DNA from: Nitriliruptoraceae bacterium
Lineage (GTDB): Bacteria > Actinomycetota > Nitriliruptoria > Nitriliruptorales > Nitriliruptoraceae
NCBI GenBank assembly: GCA_007120565.1
Contig: SKNK01000179.1
Coordinates: forward strand, 1-7,068
Direction: 5' to 3'
Length of the DNA: 7,068 nt
Both the position numbers and the translations under genes were made by a program. The notes below the pieces were generated by a model. The model saw nothing but the letters and a program-made list of their open reading frames with translations, was not told where the DNA came from and searched no databases. This document shows, one piece after another, positions 1-5,009 of the stretch (positions are counted from its first letter, which is position 1; every line of letters starts with the position of its first letter).

Positions 1-31
1 GGGATCCCTTCCGTGCGCCGCTGCAGTTGTC

Positions 32-36
32 AGGAG
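32..36 (+). promoter_or_regulatory. ribosome binding site for the first gene
   Basis: An AGGAG motif lies five bases before the GTG at 42. This is the spacing expected for a Shine–Dalgarno site. It favours GTG 42 over the in-frame TTG at 27, which lies upstream of the motif. Confidence 0.6.
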
Positions 37-41
37 TTCCC

Positions 42-509
42 GTGGCCACCAAGATCGAGGTCCAGATCCCGGTCGAACGTCAGAAGGCGGCTCAGGCCGC
101 TGGAAACTTCGAACTCGAGGATCTGCCAGGCCGCCTGTCCGAGCCCGATGCCGCGGTTCGTGTCGGCAAGGCGACCAAGCAGGACAAGCCCCTGAAGGTG
201 GTGCGGTCCCTCAACGGCATCACCAAGCTGACGCCGGGGCAGATGATCGTCAACTACGGGCGGTCCGAGTCACGATGGGCGACGGCTTACCAGAAGCGCC
301 GCGCCGGCACGGCGGACTTCACGGAGCTGATCAGCTACGCGCGGCAGATCATCGGGGTGGACGACGAGGGCCAGATCCTCATCTGCCTCATGGGCCACGC
401 GGGGCAGGGGCCCTGCATCCCGCTGTGGGTTCCTCGCGAGGAGGTCACGCTGACGGTGCAGCCCAACGACATCATCCTGCGCTTCGACGGCATGACCTTC
501 GATTGGTGA
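42..509 (+). CDS. conserved-looking protein of unknown function (155 aa)
   Basis: I do not recognise this family. The start at GTG 42 is chosen because AGGAG at 32–36 is well spaced for it; a TTG at 27 would add five residues. The first ~60 residues are charged and probably flexible (MATKIEVQIPVERQK...). From about residue 60 the protein looks folded, with alternating hydrophobic segments, a GRSESRW motif, a helix-like stretch ending SYARQIIGVDDEGQ, then ILICLMGHAGQGP and a strand-rich C-terminus ending in FDGMTFDW. There is no signal peptide or membrane segment, so it is probably cytoplasmic. The stop overlaps the GTG start of the HisN-like gene in a GTGA, which implies translational coupling and perhaps a related role. 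Coding is supported by GC-rich third codon positions and this coupling. Function is unknown; the MGHAGQGP loop could bind a ligand, but that is a guess. Confidence 0.72.
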   Translation: MATKIEVQIPVERQKAAQAAGNFELEDLPGRLSEPDAAVRVGKATKQDKPLKVVRSLNGITKLTPGQMIVNYGRSESRWATAYQKRRAGTADFTELISYARQIIGVDDEGQILICLMGHAGQGPCIPLWVPREEVTLTVQPNDIILRFDGMTFDW

Positions 510-1318
510 GCGACGCGGCGTCACGTGAGACCGAGCGACTGCTCCGTTTCGCCCACGATCTTGCCGACGAGGCGGATGCCCTGACGCTGCCCGCGTTCCG
601 GGGCAACCTCGACGTCCGGACCAAGGTCGATGGCACCTGGGTCACCCAGGTCGACGAGAGCGTCGAGCGCACACTGCGAGAGATCATCCACGAGCGTTTC
701 CCCGAGCATGCGGTGCTGGGGGAAGAGGACGGGCTGGACGGGCCGGCGAACGCGCCGACCTGGATCATCGACCCCATCGACGGCACAACCAACTTCGTCA
801 AGGGCAACCCGATCTTCGCGACCTTGATCGCCCTGCAGGTGGATGGAGAGGAACTGCTCGGTGTCGTCTCGGCCCCGGCGTTGACGACCCGGTGGGATGG
901 GGTCCGTGGGGGAGAGGCGCGGCAGAACGGCAGATCCGTCCGCGTCAGCGATCGGCGTGAGCTGTCTGACGCCGAGGTGGCGTTCGGCGGACTGGACTAC
1001 TTCGCGCCACGTGGTCTGGACGGTGTGGTCGCCGCGTTGGTCGAAGGCTCCGCTCGTCAGCGCGGCTACGGCGACTTCTGGCAGCACTGCCTGGTCGCTG
1101 CGGGCAGCACCGATGTGGCGATCGAAGCTGAGGTCAACCTCTGGGACCTGGCGGCCGTCAAGGTGATCGTCGAGGCGGCGGGAGGGCGGTTCACCTCGCT
1201 GGACGGACGCGCAACCGCCGACGGTGGAGACGCTCTGAGCACCAACGGCTACCTCCACGAGCAGGTCCTGGCGATGATCGAGGACGCTCGCGCGACCTCG
1301 GCCGTCGAAGCCTCGTAG
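506..1318 (+). CDS. hisN: inositol monophosphatase family enzyme, probable histidinol-phosphatase HisN
   Basis: This is a 270-residue protein of the Mg2+-dependent, Li+-sensitive phosphatase superfamily. The metal-site motifs are all present: GEED at residues 72–75, DPIDGTTNF at 89–97 (metal ligands D89 and D92) and WDLAA at 213–217 (D214). The region around residues 187–215 (GYGDF...LVAAGSTDVAIEAEVNLWDLA) and the GRFTSLDG near the C-terminus closely resemble actinobacterial HisN proteins, which remove phosphate from L-histidinol phosphate in histidine synthesis. Length matches the family (about 260–270 aa). The GTG at 506 overlaps the preceding stop by 4 bp with no clear Shine–Dalgarno site, so it is probably translated by coupling. 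No other his gene is in the window; actinobacterial hisN is often outside the his operon. An inositol-1-phosphatase or another sugar-phosphate phosphatase remains possible, because superfamily members differ mainly in specificity. Confidence 0.85.
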   Translation: MSDAASRETERLLRFAHDLADEADALTLPAFRGNLDVRTKVDGTWVTQVDESVERTLREIIHERFPEHAVLGEEDGLDGPANAPTWIIDPIDGTTNFVKGNPIFATLIALQVDGEELLGVVSAPALTTRWDGVRGGEARQNGRSVRVSDRRELSDAEVAFGGLDYFAPRGLDGVVAALVEGSARQRGYGDFWQHCLVAAGSTDVAIEAEVNLWDLAAVKVIVEAAGGRFTSLDGRATADGGDALSTNGYLHEQVLAMIEDARATSAVEAS

Positions 1319-1325
1319 GCGACCG

Positions 1326-2396
1326 ATGGCCCCGCTACCCCCTTCCGAGCCTCCCGCCGACCGCGGGAGCGAGGACGACGTTCCGGTTCCGGAGACGGTT
1401 GCCGAGCCGTCCGAGGAGCTACCGAGCGATCCTGATGGTGTCCTGCGGTTGCTCGAGGTCGAATCCGCCCCGCCCGGCACCTACGGGGAGTTCGAGCCGA
1501 CCACGCCACCACTGATCGACGGCCAAGGTCGGGTCCGGCTCTCGTTCAGCCGGATCGACAGCTACCGCAACTGTCCACGCAAGTTCCGGTACGCCTACAT
1601 CGACCGGCTCCCAGGTGTTCCAGGACCGCACCTGTCCTTCGGCAGTTCGATCCACGGCGCGTTGGAGGCGTTCTACGATCGCAAGCTCCCGGAGTGCCCC
1701 AGCGAGGAGGACCTGCTCGGCTTCCTGTACGAGTCCTGGGACAGCACCGGCTTCCGCGACCTGCCACGCGATGAGCAACTCGCCTTCTACCGGCACGCCC
1801 AGGAGGTGCTCCGGCGGTTCCACCGGCGTGCTGCCCCTACGTACTCCCTGCCGGCGGCCACCGAGGCGTGGTTCGAGCTACCTATCGAGTACGAGGCCGT
1901 GGTGGTCGGCTCGATCGACCGCGTCGACGTCGATGACGAGGGTCGGTTCCACGTCGTCGACTACAAGACCAACCGCAAGGTCAAGGATCGTGCCCGGGTG
2001 GCGGGGTCCCTGCAGCTGGCGATCTATGCGCTCGCGACCCGCCACCTGTTCGGCGCGCTGCCCGCAACGGTCAGCCTGGACTTCGTGGTTCCTGGCGTTC
2101 CGGTCGTCGTCCCGATCGAGAACATCGATCTCGATGGCGCCAGACAGGCGATCCTGGAGACCGCCCAGGCGGTCCGCGCCGAACGGTTCGAACCCACCCC
2201 CAACCCGCTCTGCGACTGGTGTGACTTCCGCGACGTCTGTCCAGCTTGGCCCGATGACGGCCGCCGTGGCCTCGGTACGGCAGCCGAGGAGCTGCGGCGG
2301 CAACGCCGGGCGGTCGCCCGCGAGGTACGCGAACTGCGGGAGCTCGAGGCCGGGGTCGAACGGTTGGCGACCGAGCTGAGGGACGAGCAGGGGTAG
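1326..2396 (+). CDS. RecB-family PD-(D/E)XK nuclease with predicted 4Fe–4S cluster
   Basis: This 356-residue protein is a stand-alone nuclease of the RecB/AddB-C-terminal/Cas4 class (PDDEXK_1-like). Residues 1–68 form an acidic, proline-rich, probably disordered tail. The domain opens with LSFSRIDSYRNCPRKFRY (72–89), typical of this family. Catalytic motifs follow in order: H110 in FGSSIH, D198 in GSIDRVDV, D212-Y-K214 in VVDYKT, and Q230 plus Y234 in the helix after it. C83 together with C296, C299 and C305 gives the C...CxxCx5C set that holds a 4Fe–4S cluster in AddB and Cas4 relatives. The last ~40 residues (316–354) are a charged, coiled-coil-like helix. It starts 7 bp after the HisN stop with no clear ribosome binding site, so the exact start is uncertain within the tail. 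The likely role is DNA end processing or repair in the cytoplasm. No helicase partner or CRISPR locus is present. Confidence 0.88.
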   Translation: MAPLPPSEPPADRGSEDDVPVPETVAEPSEELPSDPDGVLRLLEVESAPPGTYGEFEPTTPPLIDGQGRVRLSFSRIDSYRNCPRKFRYAYIDRLPGVPGPHLSFGSSIHGALEAFYDRKLPECPSEEDLLGFLYESWDSTGFRDLPRDEQLAFYRHAQEVLRRFHRRAAPTYSLPAATEAWFELPIEYEAVVVGSIDRVDVDDEGRFHVVDYKTNRKVKDRARVAGSLQLAIYALATRHLFGALPATVSLDFVVPGVPVVVPIENIDLDGARQAILETAQAVRAERFEPTPNPLCDWCDFRDVCPAWPDDGRRGLGTAAEELRRQRRAVAREVRELRELEAGVERLATELRDEQG

Positions 2397-2397
2397 T

Positions 2398-2438
2398 CTC
2401 CGGCGCGGGTGCTCGACCGGTCGGCCGCTCGGCCGGAG
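2398..2438 (+). terminator. possible weak hairpin between nuclease and SRPBCC genes
   Basis: CTCCGG at 2398–2403 is complementary to CCGGAG at 2433–2438. Inside it, CGGC (2422–2425) can pair with GCCG (2432–2435). There is no T-rich run after the hairpin, so a rho-independent terminator is not established. It may be a chance structure in GC-rich DNA or an mRNA processing or attenuation element. Confidence 0.2.
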
Positions 2439-2471
2439 GGTCCGAGCCCAACGTGACGAGAGGAGCCCACC

Positions 2472-2915
2472 ATGGGGGAGAAGGTCTCGGACGAGATCAC
2501 GATCGACGCGGGGATGGTCACGATCTGGAACGTCATCACCGACATCGACGCCTACCCCGACTGGACCGACGGTGTCGAGGAGACCGAGATCCTCTCGACG
2601 ACCGACGAGGGGTACCCGTTGCAGGCGTACTTCCGGGTCGACGCCAAGGTCTCCGAGGTGACCTACACGATCGAGTACCGCTACGACGACCACGACGTGC
2701 GCTGGCACCTGGTCGAAGGCGAGATGCTCTCGCAGCTCGATGGTGCCTACGAGCTCACCGAGACCGATGGCGGGACGCGCGTGCGGTACTCGCTCGAGGT
2801 GGATGTGGATCTTCCGGTACCCGGGTTCATGAAGAAGCGCGCGGCGCGGACGATCCTTGAGCAGGGCCTCAGCGGGCTCAAGGCGCGCGCCGAGACCGCT
2901 GAGCAGCAGGGCTGA
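2472..2915 (+). CDS. SRPBCC/START-fold protein (polyketide cyclase/COQ10-like)
   Basis: This 147-residue protein has the layout of the SRPBCC (Bet v1/START-like) superfamily. An N-terminal strand (SDEITIDAG) leads into a helix with the characteristic WNVITDIDAYPDWTDGV (residues 18–34). Antiparallel strands follow, including YTIEYRYD and VRWHLVEGEM, and then a long C-terminal helix (GFMKKRAARTILEQGLSGLK, about 117–136). It lacks a signal peptide or membrane helix. Members of this fold bind lipids, quinones or other hydrophobic ligands in a central cavity. Actinobacteria have many small stand-alone copies of unknown substrate, and the ligand cannot be read here. The ATG at 2472 has AGGAG at 2461–2465, six bases upstream, so the start is well supported. 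The gene sits after a 75-bp gap and is followed 4 bp later by the coiled-coil gene, suggesting co-transcription. Confidence 0.85.
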   Translation: MGEKVSDEITIDAGMVTIWNVITDIDAYPDWTDGVEETEILSTTDEGYPLQAYFRVDAKVSEVTYTIEYRYDDHDVRWHLVEGEMLSQLDGAYELTETDGGTRVRYSLEVDVDLPVPGFMKKRAARTILEQGLSGLKARAETAEQQG

Positions 2916-2919
2916 AACC

Positions 2920-3249
2920 ATGGCACGCGACGAGGTCGACGCGGCGTACTTCGCCTTGCTTCGCGCACGCGAAGAGCTCGACGGCATCCGCCGCTACGGC
3001 GAGTACCTCCGCGACGAGGGACGGCGCCTGCGTCGAGCGCTGGCGGAGGGCGCTGCCCTGGCCGACACCGTGGATCGTCGGCTCCGACGTCCGCTGCGGC
3101 ACACCGATCAACCTCTCGAGGAAGCCATCCGGGCACGCCTCGCGGTGATCGAGGAGGAGCTCAACGTCCTCCCGGACCGTGAGGTGGCCGCCGAGGAGTA
3201 CGTCGAAGAGTGCGAGCGAGAGCACAGCCAACTGCGTGGAGGCCGGTGA
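2920..3249 (+). CDS. small coiled-coil protein of unknown function (109 aa)
   Basis: I do not recognise a named family. The protein is almost entirely charged, heptad-like helix. Residues ~1–48 (including FALLRAREELDGIRRYGEYL) and ~63–108 (including EEAIRARLAVIEEEL) are each consistent with amphipathic coiled coil. They are separated by a short RRPLRHTDQP linker, which suggests a helical hairpin. There are no cysteines except C98 and no signal peptide or membrane segment. The start is ATG 2920, four bases after the SRPBCC stop; GCAGG at 2906–2910 is a weak ribosome binding site. An upstream in-frame start would overlap the SRPBCC gene by about 60 bases and is less likely. The stop is only 3 bp before the ATG of the DUF2384-like gene, so the two are probably made together and may form a complex; that is inference from spacing alone. 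Confidence 0.7.
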   Translation: MARDEVDAAYFALLRAREELDGIRRYGEYLRDEGRRLRRALAEGAALADTVDRRLRRPLRHTDQPLEEAIRARLAVIEEELNVLPDREVAAEEYVEECEREHSQLRGGR

Positions 3250-3252
3250 CCG

Positions 3253-3543
3253 ATGTACCGAGACGACCCCCTGGATGATGAGCTCGAACTGCGTGAGCTC
3301 CTGGGCGACGGGCCGGTCGACCAGCTAGCGGCAGGCGAACGCACCGGGGATCGCACGCCGGTCGATGCCGCCGTCGACGTCCTGCGCGTGCTGCAGGGGT
3401 GGGTGTCGGACGAGGCCGCGTCGCGATGGTTCCTCGCCTCTCAGCGCCGGCTCGAGGACCGCCGGCCGGTCGACGTGCTTGCGGTCGGTGCCTACGAGGA
3501 CGTCGAGGAGGCGGCACGGATCTGGGCAGCAGCACAGGGCTGA
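3253..3543 (+). CDS. small DUF2384-like (MbcA/ParS antitoxin-domain-like) protein
   Basis: This is a 96-residue acidic protein. Residues ~39–94 resemble the C-terminal toxin-binding domain of Xre/MbcA/ParS antitoxins (DUF2384): a helix (VDVLRVLQGW), then SDEAASRWFLASQRRLEDRRPVDVL with W59, the L67–x2–R70–R71–P72–V73 turn and DVL, then GAYEDVEEAARIW. In the family the corresponding pattern is a WL...L.GR.P.dlL core followed by a helix. The usual N-terminal Xre helix-turn-helix is missing; residues 1–38 are short, acidic and proline/glycine containing. No RES-domain toxin is adjacent; the neighbours are a coiled-coil gene upstream and a 142-bp gap downstream. GGAGG at 3238–3242 lies ten bases before ATG 3253. 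It may be a free-standing DUF2384 domain with a non-toxin role, a solitary antitoxin, or a coincidental look-alike. Confidence 0.62.
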   Translation: MYRDDPLDDELELRELLGDGPVDQLAAGERTGDRTPVDAAVDVLRVLQGWVSDEAASRWFLASQRRLEDRRPVDVLAVGAYEDVEEAARIWAAAQG

Positions 3544-3685
3544 GCGCTCACTGAGGCAGCGGCGTACCCCGGTCCCGGCCAGAAGCGCTACGCTACGCGA
3601 CTGAAGCGGCGGCCGGCCGTGCGAGTTCGTGCGCGTGCGGCCGCTCCATCCTTCCCGAACACACTCACCCGAGGTTGCTCGTCCC
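3544..3685 (+). other. intergenic leader before the cold-shock gene
   Basis: This is the longest gap in the window (142 bp). It contains one notable GC-rich inverted repeat (3609–3644) and a weak GAGG ribosome binding site at 3671–3674, eleven bases before ATG 3686. A TACGCT at 3589–3594 resembles an actinobacterial −10 box, but I see no acceptable −35 about 17 bases upstream, so no promoter is called. If the downstream genes have their own promoter, this is the place to expect it. Confidence 0.5.
3609..3644 (+). repeat. GC-rich inverted repeat (possible 5' UTR hairpin or terminator)
   Basis: GCGGCCG at 3609–3615 is perfectly complementary to CGGCCGC at 3638–3644, giving a 7-bp GC-only stem with a 22-base loop. 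An alternative pairing uses AGCGGC at 3605–3610 and GCCGCT at 3640–3645. It lies between the DUF2384-like gene and the cold-shock gene and is followed by a pyrimidine-rich TCCATCCTTCCC rather than a T-run. It could end the upstream transcript or form structure in the cold-shock mRNA leader. At this GC content a chance origin is possible. Confidence 0.35.
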
Positions 3686-3991
3686 ATGGCCCAAGGTCAC
3701 GTCAAGGTATTCCACGCCGACAAGAACTACGGCTTCGTCACCACCCACGACGGCGGTGAACTGTACGTCTCCGGCGACCAGGTCAGCGGCGAGGTGCTCC
3801 GCTCCGGCGACGAGGTGGAGTTCGAGATCGAGGACGCCGAACGGGGTCGTTCCAAAGCGGTCTCGGTCGTGGTGACGAAGGCCGCGCCGGCCGACAACCC
3901 CATCGGGCGCACCATGGCGGCGCCGCCGACGTGGGAAGAGCTCGAAGAGCGCGAGCGTCAGCGTCGCATGGCACGGCGTCGCCGCCGGTAG
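3686..3991 (+). CDS. divergent cold-shock-domain protein with basic C-terminal tail
   Basis: This 101-residue protein starts with a cold-shock (OB-fold) domain at residues 1–64: GHVKVFHADKNYGFVTTHDG covers the first strands with an RNP1-like KNYGFVT (13–19). An RNP2-like ELYVSGD (25–31) follows, then LRSGDEVEFEIEDAERGRSKAVSV, matching the LxEGQxVxFxxE...GxxAxxV pattern. Several nucleic-acid-binding aromatics of CspA-type proteins are replaced: the W of VKWFN is V8, and the H and F of FVHF are S29 and G30. Y15, F17 and Y27 keep aromatic character. After the domain comes a proline-containing linker, a charged helix (WEELEERERQRR) and an arginine run at the end. The tail could restore RNA or DNA affinity. 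It is probably a cytoplasmic nucleic-acid-binding protein. ATG 3686 is chosen because the domain begins directly there; in-frame GTG 3629 upstream would add 19 residues with no homology-like sequence. ClpS follows after 16 bp. Confidence 0.82.
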   Translation: MAQGHVKVFHADKNYGFVTTHDGGELYVSGDQVSGEVLRSGDEVEFEIEDAERGRSKAVSVVVTKAAPADNPIGRTMAAPPTWEELEERERQRRMARRRRR

Positions 3992-3995
3992 ATCC

Positions 3996-4001
3996 GGGAG
4001 G
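3996..4001 (+). promoter_or_regulatory. strong ribosome binding site for clpS
   Basis: GGGAGG sits six bases before the GTG at 4008, just after the cold-shock stop codon. It supports the long form of ClpS. A weaker GGGA at 4090–4093 precedes an in-frame GTG at 4101, which would give a shorter protein of more usual length. Confidence 0.6.
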
Positions 4002-4007
4002 CCCGTC

Positions 4008-4436
4008 GTGTCCGCCAGCGCGCTCGACGCGTCGACGGCGGCACCCTGTCTGCCAGGTGTGACCTTCTCGCTCGGCGCGACTCGGTATCGGGACCTCGCG
4101 GTGCCGGTAGCCGCGGTCAGCGTCGACGATCGGCCTCGAGGCTCCGCAGCTCCTGAGGCCCCGGTCCGCGAACGCGAGCCAGAGGTCGAGGAACGTCAGG
4201 ACCTGTCGCGACCCTGGAACGTCATCGTCTGGGACGATCCGGTCAACCTGATGTCCTACGTGGTTTTCGTCCTGCGTCGCGTGTTCGGCTACCCCGAACC
4301 CAAGGCCCGCAAGCTCATGCTCGAGGTGCACAACCTCGGCAAGGCGACGGTCGCGTCGGAGCCACGGGAACGGGCGGAGATGTACGTCCAACAGCTGCAT
4401 GGGTACGGGCTCCAGGCCACCATGGAGCGGGCATGA
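4008..4436 (+). CDS. clpS: ATP-dependent Clp protease adaptor ClpS
   Basis: ClpS delivers proteins with N-terminal degron residues to the ClpC/ClpP (or ClpA/ClpP) protease. Residues 70–142 are a clear ClpS core: WNVIVWDDPVNLMSYV (70–85), then VLRRVFGYPEPKARKLMLEVHNLGKA and a C-terminal HGYGLQATMERA. The substrate-pocket residues are present: D76–D77, M82, M104 and H108 correspond to the E. coli D35–D36, M40, M62 and H66 positions. The WDDPVN form is typical of actinobacteria. The start is GTG 4008, backed by GGGAGG six bases upstream, giving 142 aa, against roughly 95–105 for common ClpS. The extra N-terminal ~40 residues are not recognisable, and residues 40–69 are a charged, proline-containing linker. 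A GTG at 4101 would give 111 aa. DUF2017 follows, the usual actinobacterial arrangement, confirming identity. Confidence 0.95.
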   Translation: MSASALDASTAAPCLPGVTFSLGATRYRDLAVPVAAVSVDDRPRGSAAPEAPVREREPEVEERQDLSRPWNVIVWDDPVNLMSYVVFVLRRVFGYPEPKARKLMLEVHNLGKATVASEPRERAEMYVQQLHGYGLQATMERA

Positions 4437-4494
4437 TCCCGGTGGTTCCGCCGGCGGCTGGTCCGATGCGCGTCCCGTGGCCCTTGGCGCCACG

Positions 4495-4995
4495 ATGAGC
4501 CGCATCTTCGACCAGCACCGCGGGGCGATCCGCGCACGGTTCGCCCCGGAGGAGGTGGAGCTGTTGCGCAGCCTCCAACAGGGCATCCGCCGCGCGCTGG
4601 AGGACGGGGACGACGACGATCCCGTGATCGCACGCTTGTTCCCCCGGGCCGTCTCCGACGATGACGAAGCGGACGTCGAGCTGCGCCGCCTGCTGCGTGA
4701 CGACCTCCTCGAGTCACGACAGGTCGGGCTCGATGCGCTGATCGAGGTCCTCGATCGGTGCGAACCGCGGCGCGGACGGATGGTCGTCGAGCTCGAGGAT
4801 GATGAACCCCTGCTCGTGCTCGGTGTCTTCAACGATCTGCGGTTGGCGATCGGCGCACGCATCGGTGTCGACGACCTCGATCGTCAGGACATCCCACCGG
4901 GTGATCCGTTGGCCTACCGTCTGGCGGTCATGGATCTGTTGGGATGGTGGCAGGAGCAACTCCTGGCACTGCTCGATCCGGAGGGACCGGGATAG
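4495..4995 (+). CDS. DUF2017 family protein (clpS-linked)
   Basis: This 166-residue protein matches the actinobacterial DUF2017 family, found next to clpS (for example Rv1332 beside clpS in M. tuberculosis). Shared features are an N-terminal APEEVELLRSL-like helix (RFAPEEVELLRSLQQGIRRAL), an RLFPRAVSDDDEADVELRRL segment after a variable acidic patch, the FNDLRLAIGARI motif starting at residue 112, and a C-terminal LAYRLAVMDLLGWWQEQLLALL helix. It is soluble, acidic and without a signal peptide. Its biochemical role is not established; steady linkage to clpS suggests a link with regulated proteolysis. ATG 4495 fits the family N-terminus. An in-frame GTG at 4477 and an ATG at 4399 that overlaps clpS exist but add sequence unlike the family; no clear ribosome binding site precedes any of them. 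It is separated from clpS by 58 bp. Confidence 0.88.
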   Translation: MSRIFDQHRGAIRARFAPEEVELLRSLQQGIRRALEDGDDDDPVIARLFPRAVSDDDEADVELRRLLRDDLLESRQVGLDALIEVLDRCEPRRGRMVVELEDDEPLLVLGVFNDLRLAIGARIGVDDLDRQDIPPGDPLAYRLAVMDLLGWWQEQLLALLDPEGPG

Positions 4996-5002
4996 GAGGA
5001 GG
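4994..5002 (+). promoter_or_regulatory. ribosome binding site for the luciferase-like gene
   Basis: AGGAGGAGG overlaps the DUF2017 stop codon and ends seven bases before ATG 5010. It settles the start at 5010 rather than at GTG 4944 inside DUF2017 and suggests efficient translation. Confidence 0.65.
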
Positions 5003-5009
5003 CGGCGAC

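Noticed and set aside
1..41. Tail of an upstream gene or promoter at the left edge
   Set aside because: The stretch is too short to assign. Apart from the ribosome binding site at 32–36, nothing in it can be supported.
521..1480. 319-codon open frame on the minus strand
   Set aside because: It lies opposite the HisN gene, which has intact catalytic motifs. Its translation is low-complexity and Asp/Arg/Gly-rich with no recognisable fold, a common artefact in GC-rich DNA.
1326..2396. RecB-type nuclease read as Cas4 of a CRISPR system
   Set aside because: There are no direct repeats with spacers and no other cas gene in the window. The protein is longer than typical Cas4, and its context is core-like.
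1878..2987. 369-codon open frame on the minus strand
   Set aside because: It is antisense to the nuclease and SRPBCC genes, both with clear family motifs, and its own translation resembles no protein family.
3566..3594. Possible promoter with TACGCT as −10
   Set aside because: No −35-like hexamer is found at suitable spacing, so a TANNNT match alone is not enough in this sequence.
3629..3685. Upstream in-frame GTG start for the cold-shock protein
   Set aside because: The cold-shock domain starts directly at ATG 3686. The extra 19 residues do not match the family and run through the hairpin arm.
3783..4862. 359-codon open frame on the minus strand
   Set aside because: It spans cold-shock, ClpS and DUF2017 genes in antisense. 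The translation is Ser/Arg-rich and unstructured.
4944..5009. Upstream GTG start for the luciferase-like gene
   Set aside because: It would lie inside DUF2017 and add a glycine-rich, non-family N-terminus. The strong ribosome binding site points to ATG 5010.
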